Part shown: piece by piece, positions 32,843-40,847 of the stretch
Layout: every line of letters begins with the position of its first letter
Numbering within the stretch: position 1 is the stretch's first letter
Virus record (IMG/VR): IMGVR_UViG_3300022745_000045
Location: 1 to 47,904 of that record
Reading direction: 5' to 3' (one strand)
DNA: 47,904 nt
Source: a virus
Notes under the pieces: model-generated
The model's database searches: none
Told to the model about the DNA's origin: nothing
Seen by the model: only the letters and a program-made list of their open reading frames with translations
Translations under genes and position numbers: made by a program

Positions 32843-34024
32843 GCGGTCCCGCGACCCGTCCGCTACACCTACAGCATGCCGCGCCCCATCCGCTTCGCTC
32901 GCCCCGTCCTGGTCATGAACGCGCGCGAGCGCATCGACATCGTCGAGCGCGCCCTCGTGTCGGTCCGCGGCCACGTAGACGGCGCGTTCATCAGCGTGAC
33001 GCCTGGCGACCCGCTCGGCGGCGAGCTCGTGCGGCTGCTGAAACGGCTCGACATCCCGGGCCACGTCTTCGCGTTCAAGCGCGGCGACGGTGGGCAGATG
33101 CGCTCGGACCTGTTCCACTACGCGGAGCTGCACGCGGCTCAATTCGGCACTACTCACTGGCTCAACGTCGACGCGGACGACGAGATACAGGCGACTGGCG
33201 GCACGCTCGCCGAGTCCATCGACGCGGCCGGCGACGAGCCCGTGTGGGAGTTCCGCGAGGTCGAAGTCGCGAGCGGGCACGAGTGGCGCTTCCCGCGAGT
33301 GTTCCGCGCTGGGCTCGGCTGGCGCTGGCGCTACCCGCTGCACGAAATCCCGTTCTGCCGCGCCGCACCGCTCGACCCGTACACGCCGCCGCCGCTGCTC
33401 GAGGGGTTCACGTACATCCGCCACACGGACACGCACTCAGGCCCCGAGCGGTTCGCCGAGCACGCGCGGCGCATCGAGGCCTGGCAGGCGCTGCCGGGCA
33501 ACGCGTACGACGCGCGGATGCGGTTCTACAAGGGCGTCTCGTGGCACGCTGCGGGCGAGTACGCCCGTGCGATCGACGCGTTCGGCGAACACATCGCGCT
33601 TGGCCTCACGTGCGAGTCGTCGTGGTACTCGCGCTACTCGATCGGGCGATGCCTCGAATCGCTCGACGACACCGTCGCGGCCATCGGCGCGCACATCGAC
33701 GCCGCTACGATGCGCCCGACACGCGCCGAGCCGATGGTCGCGCTCGTGCGGCTGTACCGCGCCCGCGGCGACCACCACGCTGCGCTCGAGTGGTCCAAGC
33801 TCGCGGCGTCGCTGCGTCTGCCCGTCGGCGACGCGTGCTTCATCGAGCGCGACGTGTACGCCTGGGTCGCGCGCGACGAGTTGGCGATGTGCCTTGCCGC
33901 AGTCGACCTCGGCGACGCCGCGGCGGACGTGTGGCGTAGCGTGCTCGCGTGTCCGTCGTTGCCCGCCGAGCAACGCCAGCGCGTCGTCGAGTGCCTTGCG
34001 GCGCTCGCGATTGCGGCGGGGTGA
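32840..34024 (+). CDS. GT-A-like glycosyltransferase with helical repeats
   Basis: The 394-residue product has an N-terminal glycosyltransferase-like domain: LVSVRGHVDGAFISVTPGDP, then HVFAFKRGDGGQMRSDLFHY and THWLNVDADDEIQ, the last carrying the D-x-D metal/sugar-nucleotide motif. Residues about 200-394 are TPR-like helical repeats (WHAAGEYARAIDAFGEHIAL is a clear unit). The acceptor is unknown; it may decorate the virion, the host surface or another phage protein. ATG 32840 has GAGG five bases upstream; ATG 32877 is possible. Confidence 0.65.
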   Translation: MAVPRPVRYTYSMPRPIRFARPVLVMNARERIDIVERALVSVRGHVDGAFISVTPGDPLGGELVRLLKRLDIPGHVFAFKRGDGGQMRSDLFHYAELHAAQFGTTHWLNVDADDEIQATGGTLAESIDAAGDEPVWEFREVEVASGHEWRFPRVFRAGLGWRWRYPLHEIPFCRAAPLDPYTPPPLLEGFTYIRHTDTHSGPERFAEHARRIEAWQALPGNAYDARMRFYKGVSWHAAGEYARAIDAFGEHIALGLTCESSWYSRYSIGRCLESLDDTVAAIGAHIDAATMRPTRAEPMVALVRLYRARGDHHAALEWSKLAASLRLPVGDACFIERDVYAWVARDELAMCLAAVDLGDAAADVWRSVLACPSLPAEQRQRVVECLAALAIAAG

Positions 34025-34025
34025 G

Positions 34026-34208
34026 CTACTCGGCGCGCGGGACCTCGACCATCGTCGACTCGACCAGCCTCGCCGCCGCATCGAGTTCGTTCATGCGCTC
34101 GATGAACTTCGCGCGGTCTACGACGCCGTCGAGCGGATCACCGGACATCTCGCCGGCGCAGATGGCTCGGCGGATTTCGTCGAAGGTGCGGAAGGGTAGC
34201 GAGTCCAT
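34026..34208 (-). CDS. small hypothetical protein
   Basis: The 60-residue product is helical and acidic (FRTFDEIRRAICAGEMSGDP, then FIERMNELDAAARLVEST). It ends the leftward replication operon, converging on the glycosyltransferase gene with a 1-base gap. No terminator is evident. Function unknown. Confidence 0.45.
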   Translation of the reverse strand: MDSLPFRTFDEIRRAICAGEMSGDPLDGVVDRAKFIERMNELDAAARLVESTMVEVPRAE

Positions 34209-34211
34209 GTC

Positions 34212-34646
34212 CTACGCTACCACCTGCCCGCATGCCTCGCACTCGCGCCGCTCGACCACCTCAACGACTACGCCCCACGGTCCGCGCTCGGCGGCGTATC
34301 GCCACGCCACGCGCGGGTCGCGGTCGCTCGCGAGGCCCAACGCGTCGGCGACCGCATCGGTGACCTGCTTCGCTGACGCCGCGAGCGCGTCGTGCTCGTC
34401 GAGGCCAGCGGACGGCGCGACGCGCGTGATGACCACCGTCAGGCCCGCGGCGAGCCGCGCCTTGACCGCCTGACCGATGTGCGCAGATGCGGCCGTGTAC
34501 GCCTGTCCGCGGAGCTTGGCCTTCTCGCGCGACGCCGCGAACATGGCCGCCTTCGTCGTGCCGAGCGACAGATTCGAGCGGTTTTTCAGCCGCACACCGG
34601 GCAGTTCGAACATGCACAGCGAGTGCGGGCGGCGTTCGCGTTTCAC
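34212..34646 (-). CDS. RusA-like Holliday-junction resolvase candidate
   Basis: The 144-residue product has VVITRVAPSAGLDEHDALAA followed by QVTDAVADALGLASDRDPRV and WRYAAERG, the spacing of acidic residues seen in small RusA-like phage proteins (D-x-x-D, then D and D-x-D). The end has a C-x-x-C (CEACG). RusA would resolve recombination junctions made by the RecT/exonuclease pair encoded elsewhere here. GTG start with GAGG six bases upstream. The assignment is by pattern and moderately sure. Confidence 0.5.
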   Translation of the reverse strand: MKRERRPHSLCMFELPGVRLKNRSNLSLGTTKAAMFAASREKAKLRGQAYTAASAHIGQAVKARLAAGLTVVITRVAPSAGLDEHDALAASAKQVTDAVADALGLASDRDPRVAWRYAAERGPWGVVVEVVERRECEACGQVVA

Positions 34647-35272
34647 GTTGCGCCTCGCGCACGCGCGCCGCGTACGATGTTGATCAGCGCGTCTCGGAAC
34701 GCGAGCGGAGTCGCGGTGCGTTCATTTTCAGATATGCGCGGCACCTTTCGCTGCGCTTCTGTAGCTGCCGCGCGCTCGGCTTTCGAGTGGAATCCCGCGT
34801 CAATCTTGCGCCCCGCGGATGGTCCCCACACTAATGGCGGCGGCGGCCATTCGCCCACGTAGTACAGCCACGTCGCCTTGCGAGCCTGGTGACCGTAGTG
34901 GCCTTGCTCGACGCAACACGTCCACCCGATACGGTCGCCAGTCACCCATTCGCCGCTTTTCGGAGGCGCGATAACGCCAAACGCACGCCACGCATGCGAC
35001 GCCTCAGGGTGCTCAAGTACACCGCCGAAGCGGCGCACGGACGCGATGGCAGATGCAAAGCATCCGTCATCGTCGCCTTTCTTCTTCGCGTTTGGACCGC
35101 GCGCCAACATCGGGCCGCCCGACCAGTATCGCCCCCATCGCTGGCACGGCGGATGCGCCACGACAGGATGCGGCCCATCGTACAGCCGAGCATCGCGCCG
35201 GATGTCCCACGGGTCAACGTCGGGGAGCCCAAAGTATACGCCGTTCGTTTCGACGAAAAGTGCGGCAATCAT
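34643..35272 (-). CDS. PPC-motif phage protein, methyltransferase-like remnant
   Basis: The 209-residue product has VVAHPPCQRWGRYW, a segment like the PPC(Q) catalytic loop of cytosine-C5 methyltransferases. GGVLEHPEASHAW matches the second conserved region of that group. It lacks the SAM-binding F-x-G-x-G at its N terminus, which instead reads ALFVETNGVYFGLPDVDPWD. The family is common in phages with no assigned role. It may be a degenerate or novel methyltransferase-like fold. Confidence 0.55.
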   Translation of the reverse strand: MIAALFVETNGVYFGLPDVDPWDIRRDARLYDGPHPVVAHPPCQRWGRYWSGGPMLARGPNAKKKGDDDGCFASAIASVRRFGGVLEHPEASHAWRAFGVIAPPKSGEWVTGDRIGWTCCVEQGHYGHQARKATWLYYVGEWPPPPLVWGPSAGRKIDAGFHSKAERAAATEAQRKVPRISENERTATPLAFRDALINIVRGARARGAT

Positions 35273-35829
35273 CGCGCCCTCGCGTACACAGTCCACCCGC
35301 ACCGCTTCCCCCGCCGCACGATGCGCCCCTCGTCGGCCAGCCGTTGCAGCCGCCGAGACAGCGTCGCGTGCGCCGTGTCGTCCTCGACGTCCACGCCGAC
35401 GGCCTCGGCTATCTCGTCGCCCGCGAGCGGTCCGTCGGCGAGCGCCGCCATGACCCGCGCATCGGCGCGCCTCATCTCGTCGCGCTTGGCCGCCGAGCCT
35501 CGCCCGCGCGCGTGGAAGTCGTCCGGCGGCTTGGGCTCCTCCGCCGACGCGTACAGGGCGAACGCCAGCGACCGCAGCGCGATGCGCTCGATTTGCTCGA
35601 TGCGCTGGCGTGACAAGCCAAGCGCTTTGCCGACTTGGTCGTGCGTGCCGCCGTCGGGGTACGCCGACACGAAACGATCGAGCCGCAGCCATGCGCGCGC
35701 GTCACGCGACAGGGGCGCGAGCTCCGCGGCGTGTTCGGCGAGGAGCCGCTCGAGGTCCGGGTCGGGCGGCGGCGCATCGTCCGTGTCCGGCTCGTCGAGC
35801 GAGGGCGGCGGGGTGCTTTGGAAGGTCAT
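35269..35829 (-). CDS. sigma-4-like HTH plus winged-helix regulator
   Basis: The 186-residue product joins a sigma-70 region-4-like helix-turn-helix (THDQVGKALGLSRQRIEQIE, residues about 68-87) to a C-terminal winged-helix segment (AGDEIAEAVGVDVEDDTAHA, then LQRLADEGRIVRRGKRCG). An acidic Pro-rich N terminus precedes. Such a protein could direct transcription of late genes. It has no sigma region 2, so a full sigma factor is unlikely. GGAGG precedes the ATG. Confidence 0.6.
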   Translation of the reverse strand: MTFQSTPPPSLDEPDTDDAPPPDPDLERLLAEHAAELAPLSRDARAWLRLDRFVSAYPDGGTHDQVGKALGLSRQRIEQIERIALRSLAFALYASAEEPKPPDDFHARGRGSAAKRDEMRRADARVMAALADGPLAGDEIAEAVGVDVEDDTAHATLSRRLQRLADEGRIVRRGKRCGWTVYARAR

Positions 35830-36269
35830 CGCGTGCCTCCGAATAGCGACGCCTGCGCATCGACGGGTGCGGTCTTGGCCGGATCTTCGACGCGCTCGAC
35901 GCCTTCGACGCCACCGGTGCCGTTGCAGCGCTTGCACGTCTGCCATTGCTTCGCGTTGGCCTTCGTGGACCAGACTTCGCGCCCCTTGTCGCCGAAGCAG
36001 TCCGAGCACACGCCGCTCGACTGCTCCCATCGCGCAAAAAACTCGTCACGCTGCGCCCGCGTGACGACGATCTTTCGCTCCGTCCCCGGCGTCGGCTTGC
36101 CGTAGTTCGTCCGCCCCTTGCGCGGGCCGCTCTTGTACGTCACGGGGTAGACAGCGCCGGTCATCAGCAGCGTCCCCGGCGGGTCGATGGCCTCGGATGA
36201 CGACCACTGCCAGCCGGGGATGCCTGCGACCTCGGCGGCGAGGAGTTGGGACAGGTCGTAGGCGTTCAT
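35826..36269 (-). CDS. zinc-finger phage protein, paralogue A
   Basis: The 147-residue product shares a long pattern with the gene at 39643-40102: DPPGTLLMTGAVYPVTYKSGP, then GKPTPGTERKIVVTRAQRDE and a DnaJ-like C-x-x-C-x-G ... C-x-x-C-x-G finger (CSDCFG, CKRCNGTG). The two are evident duplicates. The beta N-terminal part may be a small binding domain. Function unknown. Confidence 0.6.
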   Translation of the reverse strand: MNAYDLSQLLAAEVAGIPGWQWSSSEAIDPPGTLLMTGAVYPVTYKSGPRKGRTNYGKPTPGTERKIVVTRAQRDEFFARWEQSSGVCSDCFGDKGREVWSTKANAKQWQTCKRCNGTGGVEGVERVEDPAKTAPVDAQASLFGGTR

Positions 36270-36490
36270 CGCGCCCTCAATCGCCGCACCTCGGCGAGCA
36301 GGCGGGGCACGACGTCTTCGCCGTAGGCCATCTCGAAGATGGCCATGAAGCGGCGCATCTGCTCGCTCTCGTGCTCCATCTGGCGACGCCGGTCGCTCGC
36401 CTCTTGCCACTGCGCGAGTTCGGCGTCGGTCACGGGCGCGAGGTCTGCGCGGTCGGGCTCTTCACAGAAGCGCACGATGGGGTCGCTCAT
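36266..36490 (-). CDS. small hypothetical protein
   Basis: The 74-residue product is a charged helix (QWQEASDRRRQMEHESEQMR) with a conserved-looking end (AYGEDVVPRLLAEVRRLRAR). ATGA overlaps on both sides support it. Function unknown. Confidence 0.5.
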   Translation of the reverse strand: MSDPIVRFCEEPDRADLAPVTDAELAQWQEASDRRRQMEHESEQMRRFMAIFEMAYGEDVVPRLLAEVRRLRAR

Positions 36491-36759
36491 TGTCCCCCCA
36501 TCGCCTTCCAAGCCGCCATAGCCATCTTGTCCGCCGTGGCCCGGTCCATCGGCCCGCTCGCCGCGGCCTCGATTGCCTCGGCGACGTCGTTGAGGCAGAA
36601 CGTCAGTCCGCCGTGATCGCGCAAGTCCGACGAGCGGGAGCGCATGCAGTGGAGCAGCGTGTCCGCATCGGTCAACGCGTCCGCCGGTCCTCGCGTGGCG
36701 ATGAGCGCCAGCACGACATGAGACCAGAATTCTCGCTCGACGTCGCTTTCGAATTTCAT
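36487..36759 (-). CDS. small hypothetical protein
   Basis: The 90-residue product is helical (ESDVEREFWSHVVLALIATR, then DVAEAIEAAASGPMDRATAD). The ATG follows GGAG. It lies between the helicase end and the zinc-finger gene in the replication operon. Function unknown. Confidence 0.5.
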   Translation of the reverse strand: MKFESDVEREFWSHVVLALIATRGPADALTDADTLLHCMRSRSSDLRDHGGLTFCLNDVAEAIEAAASGPMDRATADKMAMAAWKAMGGQ

Positions 36760-36926
36760 CGCTTCGCTCCGTGTTGCTCATTTGAACTTTGCCGCATCAT
36801 CGCCTCCAACGCTTCGACGATGGCGTGCGAAACGTGTCGCTTGTCGCTGGCCGTCCCGTCGAAAAGTTGTCGCTTGCGGATGGCTGCGACCGTCGCCGTT
36901 AGTTTCTTGTCGCGTTTATTTTGCAT
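36756..36926 (-). CDS. very small basic protein after the helicase
   Basis: This 56-codon gene starts at ATG 36926 with GGAGG six bases upstream and ends in a TGA overlapping the next ATG. The product (QNKRDKKLTATVAAIRKRQL onward) is basic and helical, and Asn/Lys codons (AAT, AAA, CTA) make it less GC-rich than its neighbours, possibly a recent gain. Function unknown. Confidence 0.6.
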   Translation of the reverse strand: MQNKRDKKLTATVAAIRKRQLFDGTASDKRHVSHAIVEALEAMMRQSSNEQHGAKR

Positions 36927-38390
36927 CTAGAACCTCCGCTTCTTCGTTGACTGATACGGGTCATCCGACTGGTCTCGCGACCACGAGTCACGCTCCGAGT
37001 GAGTCTGCTCACGAAACGTCGTGGTGCGCCCGACGAACGCCACGCGCGCAGTGTCGAGTCGACCGTTTCGCTGCTTCGCAACGATGATTTCTGCGGGCTC
37101 TACCTCCGGAATCCGGTGGTCTGGGTCTCGCTTGTGTTCAACCCATTCGGGTCGATGGGCGAAGACAATCACGTCAGAGTCGTTCTCGATTGCGCCGGAT
37201 TCGCGCAGCTGGCTCAATTGCGGCCGCTTGAATTCCGCCCCCTCGCCCGGCTTGCGGAGCTGCGAGAGTGCGACGACTGGCAGCCGCAAACGCTTAGCCA
37301 TGCCCTTCAAGCCACGCGAGATTGATGCGATCTCACCCTCTCGGTTGTCGCCGATGCCGCGCACCAATTGCAAGTAATCGACGACGACGAGGCCGATGCG
37401 GCGGCGGCCTGGTATGTCGAACGTTCGCTGCAAGGCCATGACTCCGCTCGTCATCTCTGCAACGGTGTTCGCTGGGCTGTCGTCAACCCATAGCGGCATC
37501 TGCCCGATTCGATTCATTGAGGCAACGTAGTTGCCCCATTGGTTGCCGAAGTTGTTTCGGCGCACCGCCTCCATGCTCGTGTTCGAGTCCGATGCGGCGA
37601 ACCTTTGCCAGAGCTGCTCTTTCGGCATCTCAAGCGAGAAGATGGCCGCGCCAACAATTGCGCCGCCTTCGCGCTCTGCGGACGCGATGTGCTTCGCGAC
37701 GCCCATCGCGAAACTCGTCTTGCCGACGCCAGAATACGCAGCAACGACAATCAGTTCGCCGTCGAATAGCCCGCCGCCAAGTACTTCGTCGAGCGATTCG
37801 ATCCCCGTCCCGACCGCGGGCTTGACGTTGAATGCAAGCGCCGACGCCGCCGCGTCGTAGCTCTGCACGAGTCCGCTCGATTGCGAGCGTACGTTGATCG
37901 CCTCGACTTTCGAGGAGTGCGCGTTGAAGAATTCGACCGGATCGCCGTAGTCGCCATACGCCTGCGCTGCCGTTTGCTGGCACGCGTCGATGAGCGCCCG
38001 TATCTTGGCCTTCTCCGCGACGATGCGCCCATGCGCCTCAAGGTGTGCGATTGCAGGGGTCGCGTCGACGATGCGATTGAGCATCGTCACTCCGCCGATT
38101 GCGTGAAGCCAGTCTCGGTCTTTCAACCACGAAGCCACTGTCGCGACGTCGATGGGCGTACACTTTGCCGCAAGCTCGCGAGCAGCTTCAAAGATACGAC
38201 GATGCGCCTCGGCGTAGAAGTGCTCCGGAGACAAGAACGCCACGACGTCGAGCTGAGACCCGTCGAGCAAGATGGCCGAAAGGACGGCCGCCTCCGCGCC
38301 GAGGTCATGCGGCGGCACGCGTCCGGAGACATCGATCGCCTGTACGATCGGCTTGAACCGTTCGCGCGCCAACCGGAGAGGGCGCGTCAC
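36927..38390 (-). CDS. dnaB: replicative DNA helicase, DnaB-like
   Basis: The 487-residue product has a DnaB N-terminal domain (PPHDLGAEAAVLSAILLDG) and a RecA-like C-terminal domain with Walker A at about 218-226 (AYSGVGKTS). Walker B is RIGLVVVDYLQLVRG. ALSQLRKPGEG is the H3/arginine-finger region. It unwinds DNA at the phage fork. No intein is present. It follows the initiator gene, so the phage controls its own helicase loading. GTG start, 4-base overlap. Confidence 0.9.
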   Translation of the reverse strand: MTRPLRLARERFKPIVQAIDVSGRVPPHDLGAEAAVLSAILLDGSQLDVVAFLSPEHFYAEAHRRIFEAARELAAKCTPIDVATVASWLKDRDWLHAIGGVTMLNRIVDATPAIAHLEAHGRIVAEKAKIRALIDACQQTAAQAYGDYGDPVEFFNAHSSKVEAINVRSQSSGLVQSYDAAASALAFNVKPAVGTGIESLDEVLGGGLFDGELIVVAAYSGVGKTSFAMGVAKHIASAEREGGAIVGAAIFSLEMPKEQLWQRFAASDSNTSMEAVRRNNFGNQWGNYVASMNRIGQMPLWVDDSPANTVAEMTSGVMALQRTFDIPGRRRIGLVVVDYLQLVRGIGDNREGEIASISRGLKGMAKRLRLPVVALSQLRKPGEGAEFKRPQLSQLRESGAIENDSDVIVFAHRPEWVEHKRDPDHRIPEVEPAEIIVAKQRNGRLDTARVAFVGRTTTFREQTHSERDSWSRDQSDDPYQSTKKRRF

Positions 38391-39454
38391 GCGTTCGCTG
38401 CCTTGCGCATGACGCCGCGCACAATTCCTCGCCGCACGTCAGCGGCGAAGTTGTTGATCTCGTAACCGGCGAACCGTCCGAGCCGAGCCAGAATCTCGTC
38501 ATCGGGCGCGCTAGGGTACTTCGCGCGCTCCTCGATGAGCCGATTCACGATGGTGCGAACGAGACTCATCCCCGGCTTCTCGCGCTGCACCTCCGGCGAC
38601 GCGAGCAGAACGGCCAGGAGTCGCCTGGATCCGTCCAGCGCGTCGTCGAGTTTCGCCGTCGGGTAGCACCGGACGCCCTGACGCAGCTCCGCCAGGATGT
38701 CCGCAATCGCTTCTGCGTCGTCTTGGTCGTGTGCATGGGCCGATGCGGCTTGGAGGTCGCTATCGCGCGTCCACGGGGCGCTGAGGGTAGCTGGCGTCGA
38801 TTTTTTGGTCGCTGCCTTCGCCGTCTTCACGGCTGCGTCCTCAAGCTCGATTCGTCGACGCTCCTCCGCCGTCTCCGTGCCCTCAACCGGGAGCGGAGTC
38901 TCGGGCGCGCCCGCGCCCGCCCGCGGTGATCTCTGCTCCGTGATCGGTGATCCGCGATCAGTGATCGGTGATCCAGCGGCGGCAATTTCGGCAGCTTCCG
39001 CCGGTGTGGTGCCTGCCACCGTGACAGGCCCACCCACTTGGGTCCTTGCCACCGTGACAAGTTCGATCGCCCACCAGTACCTTGCGCGCTTGCCGTCATG
39101 CCTTTCGCGACGGCGACTGACGAACCCCGGCGGGAGCGGAAGGCGAGGCTCCGCGGCGTTGTCGACGCGCTGGTGTCTCTGCCAGCCACGGAGGTGCGCG
39201 TAGCGCTCGTCGCTGGCTTCGTAGAACGTCACGAGCTTGCGCGCGAGCTCGCTGCGGATGTGGGCGATCGGGCGTTCCGACTCGACCTCGAGAAACGCGA
39301 CTCTCTCGAGGTATCGGTCCGTGGCGCGCAGGATGCCGTGGTCGTCGGCGACGGTGATCATCCCGATGAACACGCGAAAAGCCTCGTGCGAGAGACCCGC
39401 GGTCGCGGCGTCCTCCATCAGCTCCGGCTTGATCGTTCGGATTCGGCCAGCCAC
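38387..39454 (-). CDS. replication initiator / replisome organiser-like protein
   Basis: The 355-residue product starts GRIRTIKPELMEDAATAGLS and continues FRVFIGMITVADDHGILRA, the well-known start of phage replication initiators that carry a winged helix. The middle is low complexity with GSPIT repeats; the C-terminal part (LRQGVRCYPTAKLDDALDGS onward) is helical and probably contacts DnaB. It directly precedes the helicase. GTG 39454 start after a G-rich ribosome site. Confidence 0.75.
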   Translation of the reverse strand: MAGRIRTIKPELMEDAATAGLSHEAFRVFIGMITVADDHGILRATDRYLERVAFLEVESERPIAHIRSELARKLVTFYEASDERYAHLRGWQRHQRVDNAAEPRLPLPPGFVSRRRERHDGKRARYWWAIELVTVARTQVGGPVTVAGTTPAEAAEIAAAGSPITDRGSPITEQRSPRAGAGAPETPLPVEGTETAEERRRIELEDAAVKTAKAATKKSTPATLSAPWTRDSDLQAASAHAHDQDDAEAIADILAELRQGVRCYPTAKLDDALDGSRRLLAVLLASPEVQREKPGMSLVRTIVNRLIEERAKYPSAPDDEILARLGRFAGYEINNFAADVRRGIVRGVMRKAANA

Positions 39455-40102
39455 CTACGCCCCCCGCTTCTTCCGCGCCTGCGGCACGCACGCCGTGCAG
39501 AACGCTTCGGTGTCGACGCGCCCAGCCTGGTACGCGAGCAGCCGCGCGAACACGTCGCCGGGCCGCGTCGTCGCGCCGCACCAGGCGCAGCGGTGCGTGC
39601 GGCGGGCGATGGGGTGAGTGAGGACGGCGAAGTCGCCGGCGGTCATGCGTCCTCCGGGTTGTAGCCCAGGGCATCGTCGCAGAACTGCCCGATCGCCTCC
39701 CACAAGCGGGTGCGTCGTGGTCGTGAAGTCCCCGGACGCCATCACGCCACCGACGCCCTCTACGCCGCCGGTCCCCTTACAGCGCTTGCATGACGGCTGC
39801 CCATGATAGATCGATTCGCCGCTGCCGAAGCATTCGGAGCAGACGCCGGTGCGCTGCTCAAGTCGGGCCGCCGTCGCATCCCGCTGTGCCCGCGTGAGCA
39901 CGACGGTTCGCTCCGTGCCGGCGGTCGGCTTTCCAAAGTTCAGCTTCCCCTTCTTCGGGCCGGACTTGTAGAGCTCGCAGAACACGGCGCCGGTGAGGAC
40001 GAGCGTGCCGGGCGGGTCGACCGCCTCCGACCGACGCCATCGCCAATCGGGCATGCCGAGCACGTCCTGCGCGCAGAGGTTCAGGAAATCGATGGAGTTC
40101 AT
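39455..40102 (-). CDS. zinc-finger paralogue B fused to a zinc-ribbon protein
   Basis: The 215-residue open frame seems to be two genes. Residues 1-130 are the paralogue of the protein at 35826-36269 (DPPGTLVLTGAVFCELYKSG, then CSECFG and CKRCKGTG). Residues 153-215 start MTAGDFAVLTHPIARRTHRC and hold two C-x-x-C pairs (CAWC, CTAC), a separate zinc ribbon, with its own GGAGG and ATG at 39646. Adding one C to the run at 39708-39710 (minus strand) would continue protein one as RLWEAIGQFCDDALGYNPED and stop it across the second ATG. I favour two genes merged by a one-base deletion. Confidence 0.6.
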   Translation of the reverse strand: MNSIDFLNLCAQDVLGMPDWRWRRSEAVDPPGTLVLTGAVFCELYKSGPKKGKLNFGKPTAGTERTVVLTRAQRDATAARLEQRTGVCSECFGSGESIYHGQPSCKRCKGTGGVEGVGGVMASGDFTTTTHPLVGGDRAVLRRCPGLQPGGRMTAGDFAVLTHPIARRTHRCAWCGATTRPGDVFARLLAYQAGRVDTEAFCTACVPQARKKRGA

Positions 40103-40656
40103 CGCGGTTCTCCGAAAGACATGGGGACGCCCAACGCATCAACGAGCCCGCACGTCGCCGCCGGTTCGGGGAGCGGCACGCACGCGGGCAGCTTCCGCAG
40201 CCACCGCGCAAACGATTGATTCGACAGCCCCTTCGGCCGACGCCGCTGCACAAGGTCGACGCAGCGTTCTCCGGTCCAGCCAGTGAGGTGGCGTACGGCG
40301 AGCGCCGTGACGAACCCGCTGCGATTCCAGCCCATCGCACATGTGATCAGTACGTTTTTTCCTGCGATCGCGCGATGCGCCGCCCACTGCGCGGCGGCAT
40401 CCCATACGGCGATCGTGGCAGGATCGATCCAGTTGACGTCGGTGTCGTCGCCGGGCGCGTGGTGCACCTCGACGCCGGGGTAGTCCTCGGCGGGGCCTTG
40501 GAGCTCCATCGCGGCGAGCACGAGGCAGTCGACGCCCGCCGCGCGCATGTGCGGGCCGATCGTCGGCGCGCCGCCCTGGTAGATGTTCCCGACGATGTGC
40601 GAAGGCTTGTAGAACGCCTCGGCCACGAGGCGGTCGATGTCGATGCGGCGGGTCAT
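40099..40656 (-). CDS. dual-specificity / tyrosine phosphatase-like protein
   Basis: The 185-residue product contains the C-x5-R phosphatase signature at residues 106-112 (ITCAMGWNRSGFVTALAVRH), followed by a helix typical of DSP enzymes. A likely general acid lies in HHAPGDDTDV (D70, D71). The usual His before the Cys is Thr. It is expected to remove phosphate from proteins, RNA ends or small molecules; the substrate is unknown. It is the third gene of the operon headed by the XRE regulator. GGAGG precedes the ATG. Confidence 0.7.
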   Translation of the reverse strand: MTRRIDIDRLVAEAFYKPSHIVGNIYQGGAPTIGPHMRAAGVDCLVLAAMELQGPAEDYPGVEVHHAPGDDTDVNWIDPATIAVWDAAAQWAAHRAIAGKNVLITCAMGWNRSGFVTALAVRHLTGWTGERCVDLVQRRRPKGLSNQSFARWLRKLPACVPLPEPAATCGLVDALGVPMSFGEPR

Positions 40657-40847
40657 GCGACCTCCGTCGGCGCATCGAACGCATCCCGCGCCTTCTGAAA
40701 CGCGTGCCACGCGGCGGCGTACGCCTCGCGGTCGCCGGCGAGGTGCAACAGCGCGGCCTCGCGCATCCCGTTCGCGCGCCAGTACGCTTCGAGCGCCGCG
40801 CGCGTCGGCGCCGTGGCGAGCTCTTCGAGCAGGTCGTCGAGCGTCAT
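40653..40847 (-). CDS. small hypothetical protein
   Basis: The 64-residue product is helical (LDDLLEELATAPTRAALEAY, then AAWHAFQKARDAF). ATG 40847 has GGAGGG upstream and overlaps the previous stop. Cotranscribed with the XRE regulator; function unknown. Confidence 0.5.
   Translation of the reverse strand: MTLDDLLEELATAPTRAALEAYWRANGMREAALLHLAGDREAYAAAWHAFQKARDAFDAPTEVA

Noticed and set aside
35269-35829. Full sigma factor
   Set aside because: Only a region-4-like helix-turn-helix is present; no region 2 motif.
36927-38390. Intein in the DnaB helicase
   Set aside because: The helicase is 487 residues with continuous motifs; no intein blocks are seen.
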